DNA of 64,000 nt from Stutzerimonas nosocomialis (lineage in GTDB: Bacteria > Pseudomonadota > Gammaproteobacteria > Pseudomonadales > Pseudomonadaceae). The DNA is taken from the NCBI RefSeq assembly GCF_005876855.1, contig NZ_QLAE01000001.1, positions 62,001 through 126,000 on the forward strand, in the 5' to 3' direction. Positions within the stretch are counted from its first letter, which is position 1. Every line of letters begins with the position of its first letter. The position numbers and the translations under genes are program-made. Below, piece after piece: positions 43,151 to 53,567 of the stretch. The notes beneath the pieces were generated by a model. It ran no database searches. It was not told the DNA's origin and saw only the letters and a list, made by a program, of their open reading frames with translations.

Positions 43151-44988
43151 ACGACGACGCTCAGCGCTGGCGAGAGAAATACCTGCAAAGCCTGGAGCAG
43201 CAGGATCAGGTCGAGGCGCGCTGGAACGCGCGGGTCGACCTGTTGCGGCGCAGCCTGGTGCGCAGCAGTCTGGCGGTCGAAGGCGCGGACAAGGCGGTCG
43301 ACCAGTGCATGCTGGAGATGCGCGAACTGTTGCGCCAGGGCGACCTGGACGCCGGGCTCAGTGCCCTGGTGCCGCGGCTGGAAAAAGCCGTGCTGGACTC
43401 GGAAACGCGTCGCCAGGCGCGCATCGAGCAGCTGGCCGCCGCGCTCCAGCGCCTGGTGAGCCAGTTGCTTGAGCTGCCCCTGCCGCGCGAGGTGAGCAAG
43501 CCGCTCAAGCGCTTCTCCAGGACGCTCCAGGAACGGGCGGCACAAGCGCGGGAGCTGCCGGCGCTGCTCGCTGAACTCAGTGAGCTGCAGCACCAGGCGT
43601 TGAGCCAGCTGGCGCCGGAGCAAGCCGGTCGCGCCAGCTTCCTGCAGCGTTTGTTCGGTGCGCGGGAGGCTGTGGCCCCGAGTTCCGGCGAGGACGCGTC
43701 GTCGACCTCGCCGCTTGCCGCTGCCGATACTGCGCCAGCCGGTCCGCCAGTCGCCGAAGCGCACGCGCTGGCCGCCGAGACGGCCCGGTCGCTGGCAGCG
43801 CTGGCGACACAGGCCGCGCAGGACGTACTGGAAGCGGAGCCGACGCTGGCGCCACCTCCCCAGGTGGAGGCCGGGAGCCCCGAGCCCGAGCCGGTGGAGC
43901 AGGGCGATCCGGAGTTCGCGCTGCCGGCCTCACCGGAGCCGGGTTACAGCGTCATCGCCGAGCATGTCGAGGCGACGCTGCGTGGCCTGCTCGACGAGCT
44001 GAAACTGCCCGAGCACCACCAGCCCCAGGCCCAGGCGCTGCGAGAGCGCATCGAGCAGGGGCTCAACTGGTACGAGCTGGTGCCGGTGCTCGACGACCTG
44101 GCGGTGCTGATGCTGGCGGTCGCCGACCTCGGCCAGCGCGAATTCGAAAGTTACCTGGCGCTGCTGAACGACCGCCTGGCGACCATGCAGGACAACCTCG
44201 AACAGGCCCGCGAGGGGCACGCTCAGACCCAGCGCAGTGCCGATACCCTGGACGCCGAGCTGCGCATGCACGTCGACGGCCTGCAGAGCAGCATGCAGCA
44301 GGCCACCGATCTGCAGGGCCTCAAGCGCGCCATCGAGGCGCGCCTGGATGGCATGCTCGGCACCGTCGATGCCTACCGGCAACAGCGCAGCGAGCAGGAG
44401 CAGGTGCTCGGCGACCGTCTGCAGACCCTGGTCGACCGGGTGGCGAGCCTCGAGGAGACCGCGCTCGGCCTGCGCAGCCATCTGGAGGAGCAGCGCGAGA
44501 AGGCCCTGCGCGATTCGCTCACGGGCCTGGGCAACCGCGCGGCGTGGAACGAGCGCCTGGAGCTCGAGGTGGCGCGCTGGCACCGTTCTGGCGGCAACCT
44601 GCTGCTCGCGGTGCTGGACATCGATCACTTCAAGCGGGTCAACGACGTCTATGGCCACCTGGCCGGCGACCGGGTGCTGAAGATCATCGCCTCGGTGCTG
44701 CGCAAGCGGTTGCGCAAGACCGACTTCATCGCCCGCTTCGGCGGAGAGGAGTTCGTCCTGCTGCTGCCCGACACGGACGAGGACGCCGGACGCCACTTGG
44801 CCGATACCCTGCGCGCCGGCATCGAGAGCTGCCCGTTCCACTTCAAGGGCGAGCGCGTGCAGATCACCACCTCGGTCGGCCTGAGCGCGTTTCGCAGTGG
44901 CGACAGCGCCGAGCGCGTCTTCGAGCGCGCCGACCAGGCGCTCTACAGGGCCAAGCACGGCGGGCGCAACCGCGTCGAGCTTGGCTGA
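43147..44988 (+). CDS. dgcH: GGDEF diguanylate cyclase (DgcH-like)
   Basis: A 613-residue cytosolic protein. A long N-terminal regulatory part (about 1-450), rich in Leu, Glu and Ala, is predicted to be helical or coiled coil, with a low-complexity Ala/Pro segment near 175-260. The C-terminal GGDEF domain has DSLTGLGNR, DIDHFKRVND and the active-site signature FGGEEFVLLLP (near 530-540), so cyclase activity making c-di-GMP is expected. No inhibitory RxxD motif was clear. No membrane segments. Position matches PA5487 (dgcH). Confidence 0.9.
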   Translation: MNDDAQRWREKYLQSLEQQDQVEARWNARVDLLRRSLVRSSLAVEGADKAVDQCMLEMRELLRQGDLDAGLSALVPRLEKAVLDSETRRQARIEQLAAALQRLVSQLLELPLPREVSKPLKRFSRTLQERAAQARELPALLAELSELQHQALSQLAPEQAGRASFLQRLFGAREAVAPSSGEDASSTSPLAAADTAPAGPPVAEAHALAAETARSLAALATQAAQDVLEAEPTLAPPPQVEAGSPEPEPVEQGDPEFALPASPEPGYSVIAEHVEATLRGLLDELKLPEHHQPQAQALRERIEQGLNWYELVPVLDDLAVLMLAVADLGQREFESYLALLNDRLATMQDNLEQAREGHAQTQRSADTLDAELRMHVDGLQSSMQQATDLQGLKRAIEARLDGMLGTVDAYRQQRSEQEQVLGDRLQTLVDRVASLEETALGLRSHLEEQREKALRDSLTGLGNRAAWNERLELEVARWHRSGGNLLLAVLDIDHFKRVNDVYGHLAGDRVLKIIASVLRKRLRKTDFIARFGGEEFVLLLPDTDEDAGRHLADTLRAGIESCPFHFKGERVQITTSVGLSAFRSGDSAERVFERADQALYRAKHGGRNRVELG

Positions 44989-45132
44989 GCCGCTACACAT
45001 CCTGTCGTACCCACCCGACCGGCTGTCACAAGCCGGCTGATATACTGCGGCGCTGTTTTCGCCGCATCGGGACCGCCCGCAACGGGCGCCGTCCGATCTC
45101 GAAGTCATCCAGCTGTCGATCAGAGGTCGTTC

Positions 45133-45918
45133 ATGAAAATCGCCGCCATCGCCGCACTGTTCCTGCTCCTGGCCGGTTGCGCCAGCGGGCCGCGCATCGA
45201 TACCCGCCACAGCTCCACCGGCCATGACAGCCGCGTGCAATACATCATCGTGCACTACACCTCCGCGGACCTCGAGCGCTCGCTGGCACTGCTGGGCGGC
45301 AACGACGTCAGCACCCACTACCTGATCGGCCAGTCTCCGGCGACCATCTACCGGATGGTGGACGAGGACCGCCGTGCCTGGCATGCCGGCGAGAGCGAAT
45401 GGCAGGGGCGCACCTGGCTCAACGCGACCTCGATCGGCATCGAACTGATCAATCTGGGTTATCAGGAAGGGCCTGACGGCAGCCGGCTCTGGTATCCCTT
45501 CGGTGAGGAGCAGATCGACGCGCTGGTGGTGTTGCTCAAGGACATCATGCAGCGCCACGGGCTCAAGCCCGGCGCCATCATCGGCCACAGCGACATCGCG
45601 CCCCAGCGCAAGGTCGATCCCGGTCCGATGTTCCCCTGGAAGCGCCTGGCCGACGAGGGGCTGATCCCCTGGCCCCAGCCTGAGCGGGTGGCCGCGTACC
45701 AGGCCGCGTATGCGCTGCAGCTGCCCGATGTTGCCTGGTTCCAGGACGCGCTGGGCGCCGAAGGCTACAAGGTCCCGCGCCATGGCCATCTGGATCTGGA
45801 AACCCGCAACGTGATCGCCGCCTTCCAGATGAAGTACCGCCCGACCCGTTTCGACGGCGAGCCCGATGCCGAGACCGCCGCGATGCTGCAGGCGCTGGCG
45901 GACCAGCGGCGCGGCTGA
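45133..45918 (+). CDS. ampDh2: N-acetylmuramoyl-L-alanine amidase AmpDh2
   Basis: A 261-residue lipoprotein amidase that cleaves the MurNAc-L-Ala bond in the periplasm. Signal peptide and lipobox (LAGC, Cys near 16) anchor it to the membrane. The amidase_2 domain has zinc ligands in IIVHYT (His 41) and IIGHSDIAPQRKVDPGP (His and Asp). A C-terminal peptidoglycan-binding helical domain (about 195-258, DLETRNVIAAFQMKYRP) follows. Muropeptide processing by AmpD homologues influences beta-lactamase induction. Syntenic with PA5485. Confidence 0.95.
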   Translation: MKIAAIAALFLLLAGCASGPRIDTRHSSTGHDSRVQYIIVHYTSADLERSLALLGGNDVSTHYLIGQSPATIYRMVDEDRRAWHAGESEWQGRTWLNATSIGIELINLGYQEGPDGSRLWYPFGEEQIDALVVLLKDIMQRHGLKPGAIIGHSDIAPQRKVDPGPMFPWKRLADEGLIPWPQPERVAAYQAAYALQLPDVAWFQDALGAEGYKVPRHGHLDLETRNVIAAFQMKYRPTRFDGEPDAETAAMLQALADQRRG

Positions 45919-45921
45919 GCG

Positions 45922-46326
45922 TCAGCGCCGGGTCGTGCCGATCAGGCGTGAGTCGGCGAGGGCGGCGGTGCGGTGTTCGCTGGCGGCGTGGTAGCCATCG
46001 TCGGCGATCATCGAGAGAAATGCCTCTTTCGAGGGGTAGCGGACCAGCAGCAGCTCATCCCAATCCTCTCCGGGCGGTGCGATCAGCGCGGCGTGTGCCC
46101 GGGCCATGATTTCCACTTCAGCGCCGACGGCGCGTAGATGCTCGAGTGCCACCCGGCTGTAGCGGGCATACGCCTCGCGGCCGCTGCACGGGCTGTGGCT
46201 GCTGCCGGGCGGGTAAGCCGCCTGTTCGTTGTAGCGCAGCAGGTTGAGCATCAGGATAGGCACGGCTGAAGGCATGGCGCGGGCGAACTGCTCCAGCTGC
46301 TCGCGGCTGGGGGTGAGGCTCGGCAT
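45922..46326 (-). CDS. DUF1330-type dimeric alpha/beta-barrel protein
   Basis: A 134-residue protein of the ferredoxin-like DUF1330 family. Typical features are VPILMLNLLRYNEQA, GREAYARYSRVALEHL and the segment WDELLLVRYPSKEAFLSMI. The biochemical role of the family is unknown. The ATG at 46326 has GGAG at 7-nt spacing and lies 20 bp after kinB, so it may be the last gene of the algB-kinB operon. It is convergent with ampDh2. Confidence 0.85.
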   Translation of the reverse strand: MPSLTPSREQLEQFARAMPSAVPILMLNLLRYNEQAAYPPGSSHSPCSGREAYARYSRVALEHLRAVGAEVEIMARAHAALIAPPGEDWDELLLVRYPSKEAFLSMIADDGYHAASEHRTAALADSRLIGTTRR

Positions 46327-46346
46327 GGGAGGGCTCCGGCTTGCCC

Positions 46347-48133
46347 TTAGATTGGCAGGGCGACGTAGAAGATCGTCCCATGACCGATACGCGAGTGCAC
46401 GCCGATCCGGCCACCATGCAGCTGGGCGATTTCCTTGCATAAGGCAAGCCCCAGTCCGGCACCGCCGCGACGGCGGCCGATCTGCACGAACGGCTCGAAG
46501 ATCCGCGCCTGCTGGCTGTAGGGGATGCCTTCGCCGTTGTCCTCGACGCTCAGGATCACCCGCTCGCCGTGACGCCGCGCCAGCAGGCGGATCTCGCCGC
46601 CCTTGGGGGTGTAGCGCAGGGCGTTGCTGAGCAGGTTGTCCAGCACCCGGTCCATCTGCGAGCGATCGAGCAGCAGGCTCGGCAGCGGCGGTTGCAGCTC
46701 CAGGTTCAGCTCGATGCCCAGCGCTTGCGCCTGCATGAGGAAGCGCTCGCGGGCCTGGCCGAGCAGCTCGGTAATGTCGCAGGGCGAGCGGTCGAGCTTC
46801 TGCTGGCCGCTCTGGTAGCGGGAGAAGTTGAGCAGGTCGTTGATCAGCCCGACCAGGCGCTGCATCTCTTCGTGGACGGTGGTCGACAGGTCCGCCTCGC
46901 GGCTTTCCGGGGCGAACTTCATCCGTTCGCGCAGCAGGCTGAAGGCCATCTGCATGCCCGTCACCGGCGTACGCAGCTCATGGGAGGCGCGCAGCACGAA
47001 CTCGTTGCGCACGCGCTCGAAGGTGCGCTGGTCGGTGACGTCGTGCAGCACCATCACCGCCCCGCTGATGCGGCCGTCCTGGTGGTTGACCGGGCTCATC
47101 CGCCAGGCCAGCAGGCGCTTCTCGCCGTCGGCCTCGATCACCAGGTCTTCCGGCGGGGCCGCCAGGGGCTTGTCGTTGAGGACCTGCTGCGCGGCGGCGT
47201 CCAGCTCCGGCGCGCCGAGCGCTTCGCCGAGGCTCGAGCCGAGGTGCTCGGTTTCCCAGGCCAGCTGGCGCTGGGCGACCGGGTTGGCGTGCTCCAGATG
47301 GCCGTTGCGGTCGATGATCAGCAGGCCGTCGTCGATGCTGTCCAGCAGGGCCTGCAGGCGCTGCTGGCCGTTGACCAGGGCTTCGACGTTGGTCTGCTTG
47401 AACTGGTGCAGCGCCTCGGCCATCAGCCCGAATCGGCGGATCAGCGAAGACACTTCGGCGATCGGCGAAGCCGGCAGGGTGAGGTTGAAGTCGCCGCGGC
47501 CGATCTGGTCGGCCGCGGCCGACAGCTGCTCGATGGGGTCGCCGAAGCGGCGGGCGAAGCTGTGGGCGGTGATGAAGCCGATCACCAGCACGGCCACGCC
47601 GGTCAGGCCGAGCAGCCCGGCCAGCAGCAGGGCGCGATCGCGGCCGCGGATCTCGGTGTCGCGGATATGGTCGTAGGCCGCCTGCTGCATGTCGGCCATG
47701 AGGTTGCGCACGTCGTTGAAGGCCTGGCTCAGCTGGTTGCCGTCCTCGAACAGTCTGAGCGCATCGCTGTTGGGGGCTTCGGCGATCCGGGTGAAACGGG
47801 CATAGGCCTCGCCGATCCGCGCGAAGGTCTGCTGGTCGAGTTGCTCGGGGGCTTCGCTGATGCCTTTGTCCAGGGTCGTCTGGAAGGCTTCGCGGACCTC
47901 CGCCAGGGCGGCGGGGTCGGGGTTCGCCTTGAGCAGCAACACCATGTGGTTGCCCAGCGACTGGCGCAGCTTCTGGTTGATCTCGATGATGCCGAAGTTG
48001 TTGCGGATCAGCCGTTCCTGGCTTTGCGCCATCTGCATCACGCTGACCAGGGCCAGCAACAGCCCGAGCAGCGCCACCGTCATCAGTGCCGAAAACCCGA
48101 GGAAGAGTCGGGTTCGCAGCTTCATCTGAAGCT

Positions 48134-48137
<4 letters not shown>
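46347..48137 (-). CDS. kinB: Sensor histidine kinase KinB
   Basis: A 596-residue inner-membrane sensor kinase, cognate to AlgB. Transmembrane segments at about 12-33 and 170-192 flank a periplasmic four-helix sensor domain. A HAMP region (about 193-245), a PAS domain (about 260-370), the HisKA dimerisation helix with phospho-acceptor His 386 (SHELRTPV) and a HATPase domain (DNLLSNALRYTPKGG, DNGEGI, GAGLGLALCKEI) follow. In P. aeruginosa KinB controls alginate and virulence through AlgB, with phosphatase activity dominating. It overlaps algB by 4 bp. Confidence 0.95.
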
Positions 48138-49480
<1,343 letters not shown>

Positions 49481-49763
49481 GGGTGATTTCACTCGCTCTG
49501 GCCTGGCGTCGCAGGCCTTGGGGGTTAAAACAGCTGGGCACAATAGCCATTTCCTGCGCCGCTGCCCATCGGGCCGTCAAGCGCCATGCTTAGTCTACAA
49601 AACGCCGTGCAAGTTGCACGGCCGAGCGTCGTCCATCCTGCAGCCTGCATGGGTGATCGCACTGCCCAAGGCCCTGGAGCCGCGCCGCGCCCCGCTCTGG
49701 CGGTTGGCATAGCGCTTGCGACCAGTGCTCGGAATGCACTGATCGCAACGCAAGGAGATTGCC

Positions 49764-50573
49764 ATGAATCATCGATTCGCTGTGCTCACCGCCTGCGCCT
49801 GGCTGGCGGCGGCGTCCGCTGTCCAGGCGCAGGACGCGGCGGCGCCGGACGAGGCGCTCGAGGGCTCGGTCGAGCAGGCGTTGTCGGACAGTTCCAGCCT
49901 GAAGAGCCATGCGCTGCGGGCCGAGGTGGCCGGTGGGCGGGTCTTGCTGCTGGGCGACGTCGACAATGCCGCCGAGAAGGAGCTCGCCGAACGCATCGCC
50001 CGCGACGTACCCGGGGTGATGAGCGTCGACAACGAAATCCGCGTCGATGCCGATGCCGATCGCCCGCGAAACACGGGCGCGACCGTCTCGCGCCGGCTGG
50101 ACGATGGAGCGATTACCGCCACGGTCAAGTCCAAGCTGTTGTGGAACCGCGAGACCGAAGGCCTGGATATCCATGTCGATACCCGAGACGGGGTGGTGAC
50201 CCTGACCGGGCGTTCCCAGACCGAGGCGGGCAAGGCCGAGGCCGAGCGGTTGGCGAGCACCACCGAGGCGGTTCGCTCGGTGGACAATCGGATCACGGTC
50301 GGCGGGGGCCCCAGTACCGCCGGCAGGGCCGCGGCCGCCGCCGACGATGTTCAGACCACGCTCAGCGATGCCTGGATCACCAGCAAAGTGAAAAGCGCCC
50401 TGCTGTACGAGCGCGACCTCGACGGGCTCGCCATAGCCGTCGATACCCATGAAGGGCGGGTGGCCCTGAGTGGCAGGGTCGCCAGTGCCGAGCAACGGCA
50501 GCGGGCGATAGAGACGGCACGCGGCATCAGAGGGGTACGCGAGGTCAGTGCCGAGCAATTGCAAGTCCACTAA
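49764..50573 (+). CDS. Periplasmic protein with three BON domains
   Basis: A 269-residue exported protein. Signal peptide (MNHRFAVLTACAWLAAASAVQA) then three BON repeats at about 33-95, 112-177 and 202-268. Each has the pattern of an alpha helix, V-xx-GxVxLxG and a second helix ending V-xx-VxN (GRVLLLGDVDNAAEKELAER, DGVVTLTGRSQTEAGKAEAE, GRVALSGRVASAEQRQRAIE). BON domains bind membranes or phospholipids and occur in osmotic-stress proteins such as OsmY. AAGGAG precedes the ATG. It is 17 bp upstream of the PA2169-like gene. Confidence 0.88.
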   Translation: MNHRFAVLTACAWLAAASAVQAQDAAAPDEALEGSVEQALSDSSSLKSHALRAEVAGGRVLLLGDVDNAAEKELAERIARDVPGVMSVDNEIRVDADADRPRNTGATVSRRLDDGAITATVKSKLLWNRETEGLDIHVDTRDGVVTLTGRSQTEAGKAEAERLASTTEAVRSVDNRITVGGGPSTAGRAAAAADDVQTTLSDAWITSKVKSALLYERDLDGLAIAVDTHEGRVALSGRVASAEQRQRAIETARGIRGVREVSAEQLQVH

Positions 50574-50590
50574 CTGCGAAGGAGAACACC

Positions 50591-51022
50591 ATGAGCCGAG
50601 CCATGACTCAACTGAACGAACTGATCGAAATCACCCGCGACGGGCAGCACTTCTATCAGCACGCCATCGAGCACGTGAAGGATGTGGAACTCCAGCATCT
50701 GTTCCGTGACATGGCGCAGGCCAAGACCCATGTGATCCAGGCGCTGAGCGTCAAGGTCGCCGCCCATCACGAGCAGCCCGCGCAGAGCGGCACGCTGGTC
50801 GGAAAAATGCGCGAACTGTACGCCGACTCCAAGGCCAAGCTGGGCGACGAGACGACCGTGTTCGTCGACCAGCTCGAAGAGAGCGAGGACCGCATCCTGC
50901 ATGCGTTCGAAGATGCCCTCAAGGACGCGGAACCCGACGTACGGGCGTTGCTGGCCATCGAGCTGCCGAAGATTCGCGCCTGCCACGACCGCATGCGCAA
51001 CCTGAAGAAAAGCATGCACTGA
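50591..51022 (+). CDS. PA2169-family four-helix-bundle protein
   Basis: A 143-residue soluble, helix-rich protein of the PA2169/DUF2383 ferritin-like family. It has TQLNELIEITRDGQHFYQHA near the N-terminus and conserved Glu/His residues (FYQHAIEHV, FRDMAQAKTHVIQ, EESEDRILHAFEDAL) consistent with a possible metal site. Function unknown; relatives are often general-stress or biofilm-induced. It is co-directional with the BON gene. Confidence 0.82.
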   Translation: MSRAMTQLNELIEITRDGQHFYQHAIEHVKDVELQHLFRDMAQAKTHVIQALSVKVAAHHEQPAQSGTLVGKMRELYADSKAKLGDETTVFVDQLEESEDRILHAFEDALKDAEPDVRALLAIELPKIRACHDRMRNLKKSMH

Positions 51023-51033
51023 CGCAGGAGGTC

Positions 51034-51068
51034 GCCGGGCTTTTCTGCGGTCATGCAAAAAGCCCGGC
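51034..51068 (+). terminator. Hairpin after the PA2169-like gene
   Basis: An 11-bp inverted repeat (GCCGGGCTTTT / AAAAGCCCGGC, with one extra A at the inner end) with a 12-13-nt loop lies 11 bp after the stop. No T-run follows on the plus strand, so termination may be weak; the structure could instead stabilise the message. Confidence 0.4.
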
Positions 51069-51159
51069 CCAAAAAACGTGCATCGTGCAAATTAAGCGTC
51101 GCGGTTGTTTTTTGATGTTCTAAGTTATTGATTTATAAAGATTATTTTGGTGGCAAAGG

Positions 51160-51175
51160 CTGGCACGCGCTCTGC
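51160..51175 (+). promoter_or_regulatory. Sigma54 (-24/-12) promoter
   Basis: CTGGCACGCGCTCTGC has a full TGGCACG -24 element, the essential GG-N10-GC spacing and a CTGC -12 element (one mismatch to TTGC), followed by AA. Transcription would begin near 51187, giving a leader of about 38 nt before the small gene at 51225. The AT-rich upstream DNA (51095-51150) could bend to bring an enhancer-bound activator. This is the best RpoN site seen in the window. Confidence 0.75.
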
Positions 51176-51224
51176 AATGTCCTTAGCAACGATTATCCGG
51201 TGTGCTCAGAAAAGGAGTTGTGGG

Positions 51225-51461
51225 ATGAAACGCGAGGCCTGTTTCTCTCTTGCCAGCAAAGGTTTCCTCACAGGCGCTGTAGCCATGCTGATCATGGGTG
51301 CCGAGAGCCCCATGTCGGAACCGCTCAGCCAGGCGCAGAAAGAATCAGTGGAACGAATCCGGATGTATGACGCTCAACCAATTGAGTTCGCTCAGAACCG
51401 TCAGGCCCCTCGGCCTCTCGAGTACGCCCAGCCGGCGGTTCAGCAACGTTGGGTCTTTTGA
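51225..51461 (+). CDS. Small exported or membrane protein, unknown
   Basis: A 78-residue protein of no recognised family. A basic start (MKREACF) and hydrophobic stretch (GFLTGAVAMLIMGAES) suggest a signal peptide or anchor. The rest is Gln/Pro/Arg-rich (FAQNRQAPRPLEYAQPAVQQ). AAGGAG lies 7 nt before the ATG, which selects this start. It is the first gene after the sigma54 promoter, so it should respond to RpoN plus an enhancer-binding protein. Confidence 0.65.
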   Translation: MKREACFSLASKGFLTGAVAMLIMGAESPMSEPLSQAQKESVERIRMYDAQPIEFAQNRQAPRPLEYAQPAVQQRWVF

Positions 51462-51474
51462 AGGAGAACGTCGT

Positions 51475-51633
51475 ATGTGGCTGATGAGTCTTGCGGTATT
51501 GGCAGCCTGCCTGGCGGTTGCGATGTGCTCCAGCCTCACGATGCTGCATCGGGCGCTGAGCGAGTCACGCGTGCTGGCCGTAGCGGACAGCGCAGGCAGA
51601 AGAAGAAATGCAGTCGAGCGGAGCTATCCCTGA
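51475..51633 (+). CDS. Small single-pass membrane protein, unknown
   Basis: A 52-residue protein with one N-terminal hydrophobic helix ([19 protein letters not shown]) and an Arg-rich tail. AAGGAG overlaps the stop region of the preceding small gene and is 8 nt before this ATG, showing operon organisation. No homologue recognised. Expression together with the preceding and following small genes is likely. Confidence 0.55.
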   Translation: MWLMSLAVLAACLAVAMCSSLTMLHRALSESRVLAVADSAGRRRNAVERSYP

Positions 51634-51670
51634 ACGACTGAATCGGTTCCACACCAAGAGGAGAAACACC

Positions 51671-51841
51671 ATGCTGAGTTGGGCTATTACCTTTCTGATC
51701 ATCGCCATCATCGCTGCTGTTCTGGGCTTCGGTGGTATCGCTGGCACCGCGACGGGTATCGCCAAGATCCTGTTCGTCGTGTTCCTGGTGCTCTTCGTAG
51801 CATCCTTGATCTTCGGCCGTGGCCGTGGTCCGCGAGTCTGA
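51671..51841 (+). CDS. DUF1328 (UPF0391) small membrane protein
   Basis: A 56-residue hydrophobic protein with two membrane helices ([21 protein letters not shown] and [20 protein letters not shown]), matching the UPF0391/DUF1328 family. P. aeruginosa PA5482, next to algB, is a member. Function unknown; members are linked to envelope stress. GAGGAG precedes the ATG at 8-nt spacing. Confidence 0.85.
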   Translation: MLSWAITFLIIAIIAAVLGFGGIAGTATGIAKILFVVFLVLFVASLIFGRGRGPRV

Positions 51842-52300
51842 TGCGCCCATAGCCGCCCGTAAGGGCGGCTGCAACACAGGGACTTCGTAGGCACTGGATG
51901 CCACCCATTGCGGGTTCATGTTCAGTCACTGGACGATGAACCCAACCCGTCCGGAGGCGGTCGACACGGCCGCCTCGGTAGCCATCCCCCCGGAAGGGGT
52001 GAACCATGGGATCGGGATGTTCTGACGAGGTCTGTCGGAGCGACCTAGGGGTACAGGGAGTACCTCCGCGATTGCGGATCAGGTTCGGTGAAGGCTGTAG
52101 CCGGAGGCGGCAAGAGGGCCGCCTCTGGTTCAGCTATCTGCTCGGCAGGCAATGCCCGCCCCGTACCATCTTCCGTTTTCTTCCCGCTTATCGTCTTTCT
52201 CGCGCCCCGGGCCTGTGCATGGCCTGCGCGGTCGGCGCTCGGGTGACCTCGGTGCGTCCGCGCCGGTATCATCGGCGCCACTTTCACGCGGGAGAACGTC
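51842..52300. other. Structured non-coding gap before the SpmAB-like gene
   Basis: A 459-bp region without a convincing gene. It contains AGCCGCCC/GGGCGGCT right after the DUF1328 stop, GGGTTCAT/ATGAACCC (51912-51943), a GAGGCGG/CCGCCTC hairpin at 51954-51976 and a related GAGGCGGC/GCCGCCTC hairpin at 52104-52125. A GGAGAAC ribosome-binding site leads into the gene at 52301. Whether this is a structured RNA, overlapping terminators or leader is open. Confidence 0.45.
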
Positions 52301-53530
52301 ATGCTCAACGGCCTTTGGCTGGGCTTTTTTCTGGTGGCCGCCGTCGCTGCCGCGGCACGCTGGCTGATCGGCGGCGACCCTGCGGTCTTCGCCGCGCTGG
52401 TGGAAAGCCTGTTCGCCATGGCCAAGCTGGCCGTCGAGGTGATGATCGTGCTGTTCGGCACCCTGACGCTGTGGCTCGGCTTCCTGCGGATCGCGGAAAA
52501 GGCCGGCCTGGTGGAGCAGCTCGCGCGCCTGCTGGGCCCGCTGTTCCGGCGGTTGATGCCCGAGGTGCCGCCGGGCCATCCCGCGCTCGGCCTGATCACC
52601 CTCAACTTCGCCGCCAACGGGCTGGGGCTGGACAACGCGGCCACGCCGATCGGCCTGAAGGCGATGCGTGCGCTGCAGGAGCTCAACCCGAGCAAGACCA
52701 TCGCCAGCAACGCGCAGATTCTGTTCCTGGTGCTCAACACCTCGGGCCTGACCCTGCTGCCGGTGACCATCTTCATGTACCGCGCGCAGCAGGGCGCCGA
52801 CGACCCGACCCTGGTGTTCCTGCCCATCCTGCTGGCCACCAGCGCCTCGTCCCTGGCCGGATTGCTCGCCGTGGCGCTGGTCCAGCGGCTGCGGATCTGG
52901 GACCCGGTGGTGCTGATGTACCTGATACCCGGCGCGCTGCTGCTCGGCGGCTTCATGGCCCTGCTGGCCGGCCTGTCGGCGACCGCGCTGGCCTCCCTGT
53001 CGTCGCTGCTCGGCAATCTCACGCTGTTCGGCCTGATCATCGCCTTTCTGGTGGTCGGGGCGCTGCGCAAGGTGCCGGTCTACGAAAGCTTCGTCGAGGG
53101 CGCCCAAGAAGGCTTCGACGTGGCCAAGAGCCTGCTGCCCTACCTGATCGCCATGCTCTGCGCGATTGGCGTGCTGCGGGCTTCGGGCGCGCTGGACTTC
53201 GGCCTGGACGGCATTCGCTGGCTGGTCGAGGTGCTGGGCTGGGATACCCGCTTCGTCGATGCGCTGCCCACCGCGCTGGTCAAGCCGTTCTCCGGCAGCG
53301 CGGCGCGGGCGATGCTGATCGAGACGATGCAGAGCCAGGGCGTGGACAGCTTCCCGGCGTTGCTGGCCGCGACGGTGCAGGGCAGCACCGAGACCACGTT
53401 CTACGTGCTGGCGGTGTATTTCGGTGCGGTGGGCATCCAGCGCGCCCGGCACGCGCTGGGCTGTGCGCTGGCGGCGGACTTCGCCGGCGTGGTGGCGGCG
53501 ATCGGGGTTTGCTACTGGTTCTTCGGCTGA
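52301..53530 (+). CDS. SpmA/SpmB-fusion membrane protein (nucleoside-recognition domain)
   Basis: A 409-residue multi-spanning protein equivalent to fused Bacillus SpmA and SpmB. It contains two Gate/nucleoside-recognition domains: NFAANGLGLDNAATPIGLKAM in the first half, and KPFSGSAARAMLIETMQSQG with ATVQGSTETTFYVLAVYFG in the second. Such proteins are predicted transporters in non-sporulating bacteria; the substrate is unknown. GGAGAAC lies before the ATG. Confidence 0.88.
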   Translation: MLNGLWLGFFLVAAVAAAARWLIGGDPAVFAALVESLFAMAKLAVEVMIVLFGTLTLWLGFLRIAEKAGLVEQLARLLGPLFRRLMPEVPPGHPALGLITLNFAANGLGLDNAATPIGLKAMRALQELNPSKTIASNAQILFLVLNTSGLTLLPVTIFMYRAQQGADDPTLVFLPILLATSASSLAGLLAVALVQRLRIWDPVVLMYLIPGALLLGGFMALLAGLSATALASLSSLLGNLTLFGLIIAFLVVGALRKVPVYESFVEGAQEGFDVAKSLLPYLIAMLCAIGVLRASGALDFGLDGIRWLVEVLGWDTRFVDALPTALVKPFSGSAARAMLIETMQSQGVDSFPALLAATVQGSTETTFYVLAVYFGAVGIQRARHALGCALAADFAGVVAAIGVCYWFFG

Positions 53531-53567
53531 CACCGCGCGGGCGCCCGGAGCAGGCGCCCGCGGGCGT

